A stretch of 64,000 nt of DNA from Frankiales bacterium (lineage in GTDB: Bacteria; Actinomycetota; Actinomycetes; JAFAQI01): positions 1-64,000 of the forward strand of contig JAICXJ010000008.1 in NCBI GenBank assembly GCA_025980465.1, in the 5' to 3' direction. The position numbers and the translations under genes are program-made. Numbering within the stretch: the stretch's first letter is position 1; each line of letters opens with the position of its first letter. Shown one piece after another: positions 45,185 to 54,438 of this stretch. The notes below the pieces were generated by a model. That model did no database searches. It was not told where the DNA came from and saw nothing but the letters and a program-made list of their open reading frames with translations.

Positions 45185-46582
45185 GTGACGCGTATCGCGA
45201 TTCTCGGTGGCGGACCGGGCGGATACGAGGCTGCGCTGGTAGCCGCCCAACTCGGTGCCGACGTCACGGTCGTCGAGCGAGACGGTATCGGCGGCGCCTG
45301 CGTACTCGCCGACTGCGTTCCATCGAAGACCTTGATCGCGACCAGCGAGTCGATGACCGCGCTCGAGGGCAGCGAGGCACGCGGAATCCAACCGCGTGAG
45401 GGCGGCGCGACGATCGACCAGCTGATCGTCGATGCCCCGATGGTGTACCGCCGGGTCAAGGCGCTGGCGGCCGCGCAGTCGGCCGACATCGCGAGTCGGG
45501 TCACCAAGGAAGGGGTTCGGGTGATCCAGGGTCAAGGTCGCTTCCTCGGCCCTGGTCGCATCGGAGTCACCGAGCCGGGCGAGCTCGAGGTCGAGATGAC
45601 GGTCGACGTCGTCCTCATCGCGACCGGGGCCTCGCCTCGCGTCCTGCCTGGTGCGCCGCCCGACGGTGAGCGGATCCTCAACTGGCAACAGGTCTACGAC
45701 CTGCCGTCACTTCCCGAGCATCTGGTTGTCGTCGGATCAGGTGTCACCGGTGCCGAGTTCGCCGGCGCCTACCTCGCACTCGGCGTCGAGGTCACAGTGG
45801 TCTCATCTCGCGATCGCGTCCTGCCGAGCGAGGACGCGGATGCGGCCCTGCTGATCGAAGACGTCTGGCGGCGGCGGGGCATGCATGTCATCAAGCAGGC
45901 GCGAGCGGCGGGCGTCCGGCGGGCAGGCGACGGGATCGAGGTGGCCCTGATCGACGGCCGGACAGTCACCGGCTCTCACTGTCTGGTAACCGTCGGATCG
46001 GTGCCCAACACCGCGGACCTTGGACTCGAGCGGGTCGGCGTACTGACCGATGACCGTGGCTATGTGCTCGTCGATCGGGTGTCGCGAACCAACGTTCAGG
46101 GGGTGTATGCGGCTGGCGACTGCACCGGCCTGTTGCTGCTGGCCTCGGTGGCTGCGATGCAGGGACGCACCGCGATGTGGCACGCGCTGGGTGACGCGGT
46201 GGTGCCGCTGCGGCTAGCCACCGTTGCTGCCAATGTCTTCACGGATCCTGAGATTGCGACCGTCGGTCTGCCCGCGGTGGAGATCGCGGCTGAGCGCGGC
46301 GGGGTGCAGGAGGTCAAGCTTGCGCTCGCGACCAATGCTCGCGCGAAGATGCAGGGGCTCGAGGACGGGTTCGTGAAGCTCTATTGCCGGCCGGGCACGG
46401 GCGCCGTACTCGGCGGTGTCGTCGTCGCTGCCCGCGCGAGTGAGCTAATCCTGCCGGTCTCGATGGCGGTCCAGCACGGGTTAACCGTCGACCAGCTTGC
46501 GCAGACCTTCACCATCTATCCCTCGCTCAGCGGCAGCGTCACTGAGGCGGCTCGGCAACTTCACCTCACGGTTCGGGATTGA
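45185..46582 (+). CDS. lpdA: LpdA-type NAD(P)H-quinone reductase (pyridine nucleotide-disulfide family)
   Basis: A 465-residue FAD flavoprotein resembling M. tuberculosis LpdA (Rv3303c). The FAD motif is ILGGGPGGYEAALVAAQLG, and the NAD(P) motif is VVVGSGVTGAEFAGAY. The redox Cys pair is Cys39-x4-Cys44 (GACVLADCVPSK). The C-terminal region YPSLSGSVTEAARQL lacks the His and Glu of the HxxxxE active site of true lipoamide dehydrogenases, so quinone reduction is more likely. GTG 45185 is the start. It is convergent with the next gene by 22 bases. Confidence 0.9.
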   Translation: MTRIAILGGGPGGYEAALVAAQLGADVTVVERDGIGGACVLADCVPSKTLIATSESMTALEGSEARGIQPREGGATIDQLIVDAPMVYRRVKALAAAQSADIASRVTKEGVRVIQGQGRFLGPGRIGVTEPGELEVEMTVDVVLIATGASPRVLPGAPPDGERILNWQQVYDLPSLPEHLVVVGSGVTGAEFAGAYLALGVEVTVVSSRDRVLPSEDADAALLIEDVWRRRGMHVIKQARAAGVRRAGDGIEVALIDGRTVTGSHCLVTVGSVPNTADLGLERVGVLTDDRGYVLVDRVSRTNVQGVYAAGDCTGLLLLASVAAMQGRTAMWHALGDAVVPLRLATVAANVFTDPEIATVGLPAVEIAAERGGVQEVKLALATNARAKMQGLEDGFVKLYCRPGTGAVLGGVVVAARASELILPVSMAVQHGLTVDQLAQTFTIYPSLSGSVTEAARQLHLTVRD

Positions 46583-48153
46583 CCTGACGCATGCAGCCGG
46601 AGTTTGTGGTCCCGGCTCGACCGAGCGCGCTGCGCTGGTCGCTGGTCGACACCCGGTCGTGGTCGCACGATCGCCACCCAGTAGCCGTGAAGCCGGACCG
46701 GCGCCGCCACGAGCCGGTGCGGATCACCCGTGGCGAGGGCCCGGGTGATCGGCTCATCGCTGGCGAAGGCGACGGACGCATCGGTGGTGGCGAGAATCGT
46801 CCGGACCTCCTGCCTTTGGGCGGGAATGTCGTGGCAGGCGGCGGCGAACGAGATCACCGTTTGGTTGGCGCCGGCGAGGTAGCACGGCGCTTCGATGCCT
46901 TGGCGGTGCAGGTAGCTCGCGACGCCGGCGTACTGCGACCACAACTGATTCGCCGGGACAGACGCGTCATGCAGCGCGCGCAACTGTGGTACCTCGGCGA
47001 ATCCGAGCACCACGACCATCGCCGTCACGGCGGCCGGTCGTGCAGCGGGCGCAAGGCGTCTGGCCGGGTATACGACGGCCTCAGCGACAGGCAACGCGAG
47101 GAGCAGGTAGGTGGGCTCGAGGAAGCGCGGCGCCGGATACCCGACGAAGACGAAGTACTGCATCGCAAGCGACAGGCCGGCGGCCGTGGCGAGGCCATAG
47201 GAACGCAGCCGCCCCGCTTTCGCCGCGGCGACGAGCCCAACGATCACCAGGGGCACGAGCGCGAACCACCACAGTTCGGTGCTGACCGGGGATGACGGCA
47301 CACAGCCGTCGCGGCACAGAATCGGCCCGCCGAGACTGCGGAACTCCGCACCCAGGCTCCAATGGATCCCGCCGGTGTTCTCCTGGCTCGCAGCCGTGAA
47401 CCGGTGCAACGGGCCGCCGAACCTGACGTAGGCCTCGATGATCCATTCCGCGATGCCCGCGAGGTAGCCGGCGGTGATCAGCGCGGCCACGGTCGTTCGA
47501 CGTCGTCGCGAGAGTCCGGTCGCGAATCCTACGGCGACGAGCATCGGCACCAGAAGGAACATCGCATCAGTGGGTCGCATCAGGGCGGTGAAGGCGATGG
47601 CGAGAGCGCAGTACAGCAGATCCCGCCGTCGCCCTGACTCACGCAGACCTGTGATCAGCCAGCCGGTGGCGGCGAGCGCCCCATAGCCCACGTACTGGTT
47701 GGGCATGGCTTCGAAGCTGTAATAGATCGCCACCCACAGGGTCGAGAACAGCGCGGCCGCCATCGGCACGACCGGCCCGCGCCGCAGGCGCAGCCAGGGC
47801 AGGAAGGCGAGGAACATTCCCGCTGCCGAGAGGATTGCGAGCCAGACCCGCATGACGGCGATCGAGCCGGATACGAGTGATGCCGGAGCGGTGAGGAGGG
47901 TGAGCCCGCGCGCGCGCGGCGCGTCGAAATAGGTGGCTGGGGCGTGCGGGTCGATCTGGCTGATGTACACGGTCTCGTCCCAGCCGAAGCCGGCGTGCAG
48001 ACCACGGAACAGGATCGGGGACAGCGCGTGAAGGATGCAGACAGCGAGCAGGGCCAGATGAGCGCCGGACAACGAGACCGACGACCTGGGCTTCGGCTGA
48101 GCCGACGTCGCGGCGATTGATGCAGTGCTGATGTCAAGAAGGTTGCCCGGCAA
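46561..48153 (-). CDS. Polytopic membrane protein, GT-C-like glycosyltransferase candidate
   Basis: A 530-residue protein with about ten hydrophobic helices. A short acidic pair just after the first helix (GFGWDETVYISQI) recalls the D-E motif in the first external loop of GT-C mannosyltransferases and ArnT-like enzymes. Long helix runs with interspersed Arg and a soluble C-terminus with Cys and His follow. No family is firmly recognised. The TTG start at 48153 lies inside a perfect 15-base palindrome (GGTTGCCCGGCAACC at 48141-48155), with no spacing from the upstream GAGG, so the start is uncertain. It could use a polyprenyl-phosphate sugar as donor. Confidence 0.65.
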   Translation of the reverse strand: MPGNLLDISTASIAATSAQPKPRSSVSLSGAHLALLAVCILHALSPILFRGLHAGFGWDETVYISQIDPHAPATYFDAPRARGLTLLTAPASLVSGSIAVMRVWLAILSAAGMFLAFLPWLRLRRGPVVPMAAALFSTLWVAIYYSFEAMPNQYVGYGALAATGWLITGLRESGRRRDLLYCALAIAFTALMRPTDAMFLLVPMLVAVGFATGLSRRRRTTVAALITAGYLAGIAEWIIEAYVRFGGPLHRFTAASQENTGGIHWSLGAEFRSLGGPILCRDGCVPSSPVSTELWWFALVPLVIVGLVAAAKAGRLRSYGLATAAGLSLAMQYFVFVGYPAPRFLEPTYLLLALPVAEAVVYPARRLAPAARPAAVTAMVVVLGFAEVPQLRALHDASVPANQLWSQYAGVASYLHRQGIEAPCYLAGANQTVISFAAACHDIPAQRQEVRTILATTDASVAFASDEPITRALATGDPHRLVAAPVRLHGYWVAIVRPRPGVDQRPAQRARSSRDHKLRLHASGQSRTVR

Positions 48154-48199
48154 CCTCTGAGCGAATTCTCAACCGGCCCAGGAACCTCGGTTGCGGTGG

Positions 48200-49945
48200 C
48201 TACCCCGCTGAGGTGATGCGGCAGATCACTGAGCCGGCACTGACGACCGCGCCGACATCGGCGGCAAGGTCGGCGACGGTGCCGGACTGATGAGCGTTGA
48301 TCGGCTGCTCCATCTTCATCGCCTCGAGGACGACGATCAGATCGCCTTCCGCGACGCTGTCACCGTCGGCAACTGCGATCTTCACGATCGTGCCTTGCAT
48401 CGGCGCGGTCAGTGAGTCACCGCCGGCCGCGGCTGCCGATGCCGATGCCCGGTGGGCTGATGGCGGCTTCCGCGACTTCGTCGCGGAAGCGCTGGGGATT
48501 CCACCCGGCAGCGAGACCTCGAGACGGCGGCCGCCGACTTCCACCGTGATCCGGTCGCGCTCGACTGCCTCGGGCCCGGCCGCGGACCCGTCGTACGGCG
48601 GGACCGACCCGGTCCACTCGGTTTCGATCCACCGGGTGTGAATCGCGAACGGCTCGCTGGTGAACGCCGGATCCTCGAGCACCGCACGATGGAACGGGAT
48701 GATCGTCGGCATCCCGCCGACATCGAACTCGGCGAGTGCCCGGCGGCTTCGCTCGATTGCCTCGGTCCGGGTCGAACCGCTGACGATCAGCTTTGCGATC
48801 AACGAGTCGAAGGCGCCCGGAACCGTGTCGCCCAGAACATAGCCGGCGTCGACCCGAACCCCTGGCCCGGTCGGGATCGTCCAGCTCGTGATGCGGCCCG
48901 GCGCCGGCAGGAAGTTTCGGCCGGCGTCCTCGGCATTGATGCGGAACTCGATTGAGTGCCCACGAGCGACCGGATCGGCATCGGTGAGCTGCTGGCCGTC
49001 GGCGATCGCGAACTGCGCCCGCACCAGGTCGACGCCGCTGGTCTCTTCGGTCACCGGATGCTCGACCTGCAGGCGGGTGTTGACCTCGAGGAACGACACG
49101 GTGCCGTCCTGCGCGACGAGGAACTCACAGGTGCCCGCCCCGACGTAGCCCGCCGCCTTCGCGATCGCCTTGCTCGCGGTGTACAGCCGTTCCCGCTGGT
49201 CGTCGGTGAGGAATGGTGCCGGAGCCTCCTCGACCACTTTCTGGTGTCGGCGCTGAAGCGAGCAGTCGCGGGTGCCGACGACCACCACCGTGCCGTGACC
49301 GTCGGCGAGAATCTGGGTCTCGACGTGGCGCGGCTTGTCGAGGTAGCGCTCGACGAAGCACTCGCCTCGCCCGAACGCGGCGACCGCCTCGCGCACGGCA
49401 CTGTCGTACAGCTCGTCGATCTCCTCGCGATCGCGAGCAACCTTCAGACCCCGACCACCTCCACCGAAGGCTGCCTTGATCGCGATCGGCATCCCGTGCT
49501 CGTCGACGAACTCGAGTACCTCGGCAACTCCGCTGACCGGGTTCGGGGTGCCCGCGGCGAGCGGGGCGCCGACATCGGTCGCGATGTGACGCGCCTTCAC
49601 CTTGTCGCCGAGTGCATCGATCGCATCCGGCGGCGGCCCGATCCAGATCAACCCGGCGTCGATGACCGCGGCGGCAAAGCCGGCATTCTCAGCCAGGAAT
49701 CCGTAGCCGGGATGGACCGCGTCCGCGCCGGAGCGTTTGGCGATGTCGAGGATCTTGGCCACGTCGAGATAGGTCTCGCCGGCTGTACTGCCGACGAGGG
49801 CATATGCCTCGTCGGCGAGCTGGGCGTGAACGCTGTCCAAGTCGGGATCGGCATACATCGCGACACTGCCGATTCCGGCGTCGCGGCAGGCGCGAATCAC
49901 CCGGACCGCGATCTCGCCTCGGTTGGCGATCAGGACCTTCCGCAT
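48200..49945 (-). CDS. Biotin carboxylase/BCCP fusion subunit of acyl-CoA carboxylase
   Basis: A 581-residue AccA3-like alpha subunit. The N-terminal biotin carboxylase domain has [32 protein letters not shown] (ATP loop), and [23 protein letters not shown] linker of about 60 residues rich in Ala and Ser precedes the biotinyl domain, where [15 protein letters not shown] holds the biotinylated Lys. It carboxylates biotin with ATP and bicarbonate and should pair with the carboxyltransferase at 60905. ATG 49945 is the family start. It is divergent from the lactate monooxygenase gene, 34 bases away. Confidence 0.96.
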   Translation of the reverse strand: MRKVLIANRGEIAVRVIRACRDAGIGSVAMYADPDLDSVHAQLADEAYALVGSTAGETYLDVAKILDIAKRSGADAVHPGYGFLAENAGFAAAVIDAGLIWIGPPPDAIDALGDKVKARHIATDVGAPLAAGTPNPVSGVAEVLEFVDEHGMPIAIKAAFGGGGRGLKVARDREEIDELYDSAVREAVAAFGRGECFVERYLDKPRHVETQILADGHGTVVVVGTRDCSLQRRHQKVVEEAPAPFLTDDQRERLYTASKAIAKAAGYVGAGTCEFLVAQDGTVSFLEVNTRLQVEHPVTEETSGVDLVRAQFAIADGQQLTDADPVARGHSIEFRINAEDAGRNFLPAPGRITSWTIPTGPGVRVDAGYVLGDTVPGAFDSLIAKLIVSGSTRTEAIERSRRALAEFDVGGMPTIIPFHRAVLEDPAFTSEPFAIHTRWIETEWTGSVPPYDGSAAGPEAVERDRITVEVGGRRLEVSLPGGIPSASATKSRKPPSAHRASASAAAAGGDSLTAPMQGTIVKIAVADGDSVAEGDLIVVLEAMKMEQPINAHQSGTVADLAADVGAVVSAGSVICRITSAG

Positions 49946-49979
49946 TCTCCAGACTCTATTTACATGGCATGCTCCCGGC

Positions 49980-51152
49980 GTGACCGACCAGCCGTTCTCG
50001 GCGTATCAGAACGAGATCTATCTCAACGGGATGCTCGGCACTGCGCCGGAGTTTCCGATCGACGTAGCCGACCTCGAGGCAGCTGCCCGGGAACGGTTCG
50101 CCCCCGAGGCGTTCGGATATGTCGCCGGCAGCGCGGGGACCGAAAGCACCGCCCGCGCCAACCGGGCGGCGTTCGAACGATGGCGGATTGTGCCCCGGTT
50201 CCTGGCGCAGGACGTATCGGTGCGCGACTTGTCCACGACGGTGCTCGGTACGCCGATGCCGGCTCCGGTCGCGCTCGCGCCGGTAGGCGTGCAGGGCATC
50301 GTCCATGCCGATGCTGAGATCGCGGTAGCCCGCGCAGCGGCGAGCGTCGGGCTGCCGATAGCGCTGTCGACGGTGTCGTCGTACCGGCTGGAGGACGTCG
50401 CGGCGGCATGTGGCGAGTCGCCGCACTGGTTCCAGCTGTACTGGCCGAAGGACCGCGAGGTCGGCGCCTCGCTACTTGCCCGGGCGGCGGCGGTCGGCTA
50501 CTCGGCGCTGGTGGTGACGCTCGACACCTTCATCTTGGCCTGGCGACCGCGTGATCTGCGAACCGGCTATCTGCCCTTCCTGTCACGGCTCGGCCTCGCC
50601 AACTACGAGTCCGACCCGGCGTTCCTCGCGGGTCTGGCTGTCAGCCCGGAGGAAGATCCGACCGCCTCGGTCCTGCACTGGCAGTCGATGTTCGGTGATC
50701 CACGCAACACCTGGGCCGATCTGGCCTGGGTGCGGGAGCACTGGCAGGGCCCGATCGTGCTCAAGGGCGTGCTCCACGCTGATGACGCTCGCCGCGCGGT
50801 CGACGCCGGCATGGACGGGATCCTGGTTTCGAATCACGGTGGTCGGCAGATCGACGGCTCGATTGCGTCTCTCGACGCGCTTCCTGCTGTTGTCGGGGCG
50901 GTGGGCGACCGCGCCGAGGTGCTGCTCGATTCGGGCGTGCGGACCGGATCCGACGTCATGAAGGCGCTCGCACTGGGCGCCCGAGCAGTGCTGATCGGCC
51001 GGCCGTACATCTACGGACTCGGCATCGGCGGTGAGGCCGGCGTCCGCCACGTGTTGCGCAGTTTGCTCGCGGAGCTTGACCTGTCGATGGCACTTGCCGG
51101 CTGCGCCTCGCTTCAAGATGTCGGGCCGCAGCTACTTGCCCATATACCGTGA
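49980..51152 (+). CDS. Lactate 2-monooxygenase (FMN alpha-hydroxy-acid oxidase family)
   Basis: A 390-residue flavoenzyme. The opening [12 protein letters not shown] is the hallmark of lactate 2-monooxygenases, which convert L-lactate to acetate and CO2. The FMN barrel contains the usual segments: [30 protein letters not shown], and [21 protein letters not shown] with the catalytic His and Arg. [18 protein letters not shown] binds phosphate near the C-terminus. GTG 49980 starts the protein close to the hallmark. It could instead be a related oxidase, but the N-terminal motif supports monooxygenase. Confidence 0.88.
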   Translation: MTDQPFSAYQNEIYLNGMLGTAPEFPIDVADLEAAARERFAPEAFGYVAGSAGTESTARANRAAFERWRIVPRFLAQDVSVRDLSTTVLGTPMPAPVALAPVGVQGIVHADAEIAVARAAASVGLPIALSTVSSYRLEDVAAACGESPHWFQLYWPKDREVGASLLARAAAVGYSALVVTLDTFILAWRPRDLRTGYLPFLSRLGLANYESDPAFLAGLAVSPEEDPTASVLHWQSMFGDPRNTWADLAWVREHWQGPIVLKGVLHADDARRAVDAGMDGILVSNHGGRQIDGSIASLDALPAVVGAVGDRAEVLLDSGVRTGSDVMKALALGARAVLIGRPYIYGLGIGGEAGVRHVLRSLLAELDLSMALAGCASLQDVGPQLLAHIP

Positions 51153-51156
51153 TCGC

Positions 51157-52017
51157 GTGGCGGAATCCTCACTAGGCCTTGCTGGGCTTCGATTTCGGCG
51201 CCTTCATGAAGGGACCAGGCTCAGTTCGGCGGCTGGCCAGCCGCTGCCGATCCGGCTCTATGACATCTGGGATCGCCGCGACGTGCTGCGGATGCTCGTT
51301 GACCGCGGGCTTCGTCACAAGTACGCCAACTCGGTGCTCGGCTATGCCTGGTCGCTGCTCGAGCCGGCGCTGTTCATCTCGACGTACTTCCTGTTGCTCA
51401 AGATCTTCCACAAGACGTATCCGATGTATCCACTCTTCATCGCCTCGACGATCCTGCCGTGGCAGTGGTTCGCGACGGTCGTCAACTCCTCGACCGGAAC
51501 GCTGCGTGCCAACTCGCGTCTGATCACCTCGATCGCACTCCCGCGGGAGATCTACCCGCTGGCCGACGTGACCGTGAAGACCGTCGAGTTCGCGCTGAGC
51601 CTGCCGCTGATCGTGGTGATCGCATGGATCTACGGAGTGCGGCCGTCCGGTTACGTGTTCGCCTGGCCGCTGGCGCTCGCGTTCGAGCTGATGATCTGCG
51701 TCGGGCTCGCTCTGCTGATCTCCTCGTTGAACACCGTGCTCCGCGATGTCGAGCGCGGCATCGGACTCGTCATACGAGCCCTGTTCTACCTCTCGCCTGT
51801 GCTGTACCCGCTCCAGCGGCTGGCCGGATCGCTTCGTGGCGTCGCGGCTTACAACCCGATGGTGGGAATCCTCGAGCTCAACCGGGCGATCTGGTTCCCG
51901 GCCTACTGGACGGGATGGCGTCCGGTCTATTTCTCGGCGATCGGCGCGGTCGTCATATTGCTCTTGGGGTTCAGCGTCTTCGCTCGGGTCGAGCGCGCCG
52001 TCCTCAAGGAGCTCTAG
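51157..52017 (+). CDS. ABC-2 permease, polysaccharide/teichoic acid exporter
   Basis: A 286-residue Wzm/TagG-type permease with about six helices. VLRMLVDRGLRHKYANSVLGYAWSLLEPAL is the conserved entry (family "R-Y..S.LG..W.L..P" pattern), and ALFYLSPVLYP with YNPMVGILELNRAI the C-terminal signature. It should pair with the ATPase encoded 29 bases downstream to flip a lipid-linked polymer to the outside. GTG 51157 is used; the frame extends upstream into the lactate monooxygenase gene. First gene of the envelope-polymer cluster. Confidence 0.9.
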   Translation: MAESSLGLAGLRFRRLHEGTRLSSAAGQPLPIRLYDIWDRRDVLRMLVDRGLRHKYANSVLGYAWSLLEPALFISTYFLLLKIFHKTYPMYPLFIASTILPWQWFATVVNSSTGTLRANSRLITSIALPREIYPLADVTVKTVEFALSLPLIVVIAWIYGVRPSGYVFAWPLALAFELMICVGLALLISSLNTVLRDVERGIGLVIRALFYLSPVLYPLQRLAGSLRGVAAYNPMVGILELNRAIWFPAYWTGWRPVYFSAIGAVVILLLGFSVFARVERAVLKEL

Positions 52018-52046
52018 TGTCACGAGCCCTGGGGGCGGGACGCTAG

Positions 52047-52808
52047 ATGCCTCCCAAAAAGCGTCGGCCGAGGGACGCAATCGTCGTCAAGGACGTCGGC
52101 ATCAAGTTCGCGATCAACCGGCGCCGTCGCATCGGTGTGAAGAACCTGTTGATCGAAGGGCGGACGGCGACGACCGGCGTCGGCGAGTACTGGCCGTTCC
52201 GGCACCTGTCGTTCCGAGTTGCCAAGGGCGAGTCGGTGGGCGTCATCGGGCGCAACGGCTGCGGCAAGAGCACCTTGCTACGGCTGGTCGCCGGGGTGAT
52301 GCTTCCTGATGAGGGCACCATCCAGGTCAATGGCGGCGTCGGCGCGATGATCGAGTTGTCTGCCGGCTTCGTCGGCGACCTCACGGCGCGCGAGAACGTC
52401 TACCTGATCTCCTCGCTTCACGGATTCACTCGCGAGCAGACCGATGAGCGGTTCGACGAGATCATGCGGTGGGCCGGCGTGATGAGGTTCGTCGACACTC
52501 CGGTGATGCACTTCTCGAGCGGGATGCGCGCCCGCTTGGCGTTCTCGATCGTGACCCGGATGGAGGAGCCGATCCTGCTGGTGGACGAGGTCCTGGCGGT
52601 GGGCGACCGAGCCTTCCGGCGCAAGTGTGCCGCGGTGATCGAGAACATGCTCAGCGATGGCCGCACCATGTTGCTGGTCTCGCACAACGAGAGCGACCTC
52701 CGGCGGTGGTGCACCCGCGGGATCTACCTGCGGCGGGAGCAGGATCCACTCGAGGGTCCGATCGAGGAGATTCTCGAGATGTATCTCGACGACCCCGACC
52801 AGACGTGA
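52047..52808 (+). CDS. ABC transporter ATPase, Wzt/TagH-like
   Basis: A 253-residue ATP-binding subunit. Walker A is GRNGCGKST, signature HFSSGMRARLAFSIV, and Walker B ILLVDEVLAVGD. The N-terminus has basic residues (KKRRPRD, NRRRR) before the first strand, as in TagH/RfbE ATPases. It lacks the C-terminal sugar-binding domain of some Wzt proteins, so export should not require a specific terminal modification. The D-loop VLAVGDRAFRRKC is typical of the O-antigen/teichoic acid subfamily. The next gene starts at 52808, sharing one base. Confidence 0.93.
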   Translation: MPPKKRRPRDAIVVKDVGIKFAINRRRRIGVKNLLIEGRTATTGVGEYWPFRHLSFRVAKGESVGVIGRNGCGKSTLLRLVAGVMLPDEGTIQVNGGVGAMIELSAGFVGDLTARENVYLISSLHGFTREQTDERFDEIMRWAGVMRFVDTPVMHFSSGMRARLAFSIVTRMEEPILLVDEVLAVGDRAFRRKCAAVIENMLSDGRTMLLVSHNESDLRRWCTRGIYLRREQDPLEGPIEEILEMYLDDPDQT

Positions 52809-53581
52809 TGCGACCGACGCTGGACGAGCTGCGCGCCGTTGCGCAACCACCTTCGGTCGTGGGACGGGTGAGCGGCGAGCACTGGGCCGGGCGCGTGTAC
52901 ATGCGGCATCTGTCGATCCGGTTGACCCGGGTACTGATCCCGACGCGGGTGTCGGCTGACGGGGTGACGGCCTCGATGCTGATCACCGGGCCCGGGGCGG
53001 CCCTCGCATTGACCGTGCCGCACCTCTGGGGCGCCGTGGTCGCCTTCTTCGTGATCCAGATCCAGGGGCTGCTCGACTGCACTGATGGCGAGCTGGCCCG
53101 CTGGCGACGTACCACCGGTCCGGTAGGCATCTACCTCGATCGACTCGGCCACTACGTGACCGACGGCTGCCTCGCCGTTGCGGTCGGAGTCCGTGCCGAC
53201 GGCGGGCTCGGCTCGATCGACGGTTGGACGATCGTCGGGATCGCGACCGGCTTCCTGGTATTGCTGACAAAGGCCGAAACCGACCTGGTGCATGTCGCTC
53301 GGGCACAGTCAGGTCGGCCCCGAGTCGAGGACACCGCAGCGGTGGCGCAGCCGAGGGCGGGGGTGGTGCGGCAGTTGCGGTCGGTCATCGGCGCGGTGCC
53401 GTTCAACCGGGCGCTGCTGGCAATAGAGATGACCGGGCTCGCTGTCATCGTCGCGATGATCGATGCCGCCAACGGCTCGCTCAGTGCCGTGCGGGTGCTC
53501 GACGTCGCACTTCTGGTGATTGCGATGACCGTCGTTGCCGGTCATCTGCTCTCGACCGTCACCTCGGACCGACTGCGGTGA
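52808..53581 (+). CDS. CDP-alcohol phosphatidyltransferase-like protein with altered catalytic Asp
   Basis: A 257-residue membrane protein of the CDP-alcohol phosphotransferase family, with about five or six helices. The signature is Asp90-x2-Asp93-Gly94-x2-Ala97-Arg98-x8-Gly107-x3-Asp111-x3-His115. The final catalytic Asp of the usual D-x3-D is replaced by His115. The rest of the motif is intact, so the protein may bind CDP-alcohol or CDP-polyol with changed chemistry. Its place between the exporter and a glycosyltransferase suggests a role in building or priming a phosphate-linked envelope polymer. Its stop overlaps the next GTG by 4 bases. Confidence 0.85.
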   Translation: MRPTLDELRAVAQPPSVVGRVSGEHWAGRVYMRHLSIRLTRVLIPTRVSADGVTASMLITGPGAALALTVPHLWGAVVAFFVIQIQGLLDCTDGELARWRRTTGPVGIYLDRLGHYVTDGCLAVAVGVRADGGLGSIDGWTIVGIATGFLVLLTKAETDLVHVARAQSGRPRVEDTAAVAQPRAGVVRQLRSVIGAVPFNRALLAIEMTGLAVIVAMIDAANGSLSAVRVLDVALLVIAMTVVAGHLLSTVTSDRLR

Positions 53582-54438
53582 CCGCGGTCGGCTGCGTCGT
53601 TCTCAGTCAGGGCAATCGGCCCGCGGAGCTCGCCGCCGCGCTCGCCTCGGTGCTTGCGCAGCGCGGTGTCGCGGTGAACCTCGTGGTGGTCGGCAACGGC
53701 TGGGAGCCGGCGAACCTTCCAGCCGCGGTGTCGAGTGTCACCCTGGCCGACAATCGTGGCGTGCCGGAAGCCCGCAACATCGGAGCGAGTTCGGTAACCG
53801 GTGATCTCCTGCTGTTTCTCGATGACGACATCGAGCTGGTCGGGACGGATCTACTCGCCCGCGCCGTCGCCCAGTTCGACGCCGATCCGACTCTCGCCGT
53901 CGTCCAGCCCAGGTCGCTCGATCCCGGTGGAGCTCCGACCGCCCGGCGTCACGTGCCGCGCCTGCGTGCCCGCGACCCCTCCCGCAGTGGCGATGTTGCC
54001 TGGTTCTGGGAAGGCGCATCGCTGATCCGTCGCAGCGCCTTCGATGAGATCGGCGGCTGGCCAGGCCACTTCTTCTACGGCCACGAAGGTATCGAGGTCG
54101 CTTGGCGGCTGATCGATGGTGGCTACCGGATCCGCTACGACGCGGGCCTGGAAGTACACAATCCGCAGGCCGCGCCGTTTCGGGGTCCGCAGCATCGCTA
54201 CCTCAACGCGCGTAACCGGGTATGGGTGGCCCGCCGTAACCTGCCGCTGCCGCTGCTCGCGGGTTACCTGCTGGTGTGGGGGATCGCGACGATCGGCCGC
54301 GCCCGACGGGCTGCCGAGATCCCATCCGTCGTTCGCGGATTCTGGGACGGCGTCCGTACTCCGTGCGGTCCACGGCGGCCCTTGCGATGGAGCACTGCTT
54401 GGCGGCTGACAAGGCTCGGGCGACCGCCGATCGTGTGA
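53578..54438 (+). CDS. Glycosyltransferase family 2
   Basis: A 286-residue GT-A fold protein. LSQGNRPAELAAALASVLAQ opens the domain, and LLLFLDDDIELVG contains the DxD motif. FEGASLIRRSAFDEIGGWP and FFYGHEGIEVAWRLIDGGYRI form the acceptor region (family ED/EGxE motif). A hydrophobic segment near residues 225-245 may be a membrane contact. It is joined to the CDP-alcohol gene by a 4-base overlap. Its stop codon abuts the stop of the convergent polyprenol-phosphate mannosyltransferase-like gene. Donor and acceptor are unknown. Confidence 0.88.
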   Translation: MTAVGCVVLSQGNRPAELAAALASVLAQRGVAVNLVVVGNGWEPANLPAAVSSVTLADNRGVPEARNIGASSVTGDLLLFLDDDIELVGTDLLARAVAQFDADPTLAVVQPRSLDPGGAPTARRHVPRLRARDPSRSGDVAWFWEGASLIRRSAFDEIGGWPGHFFYGHEGIEVAWRLIDGGYRIRYDAGLEVHNPQAAPFRGPQHRYLNARNRVWVARRNLPLPLLAGYLLVWGIATIGRARRAAEIPSVVRGFWDGVRTPCGPRRPLRWSTAWRLTRLGRPPIV

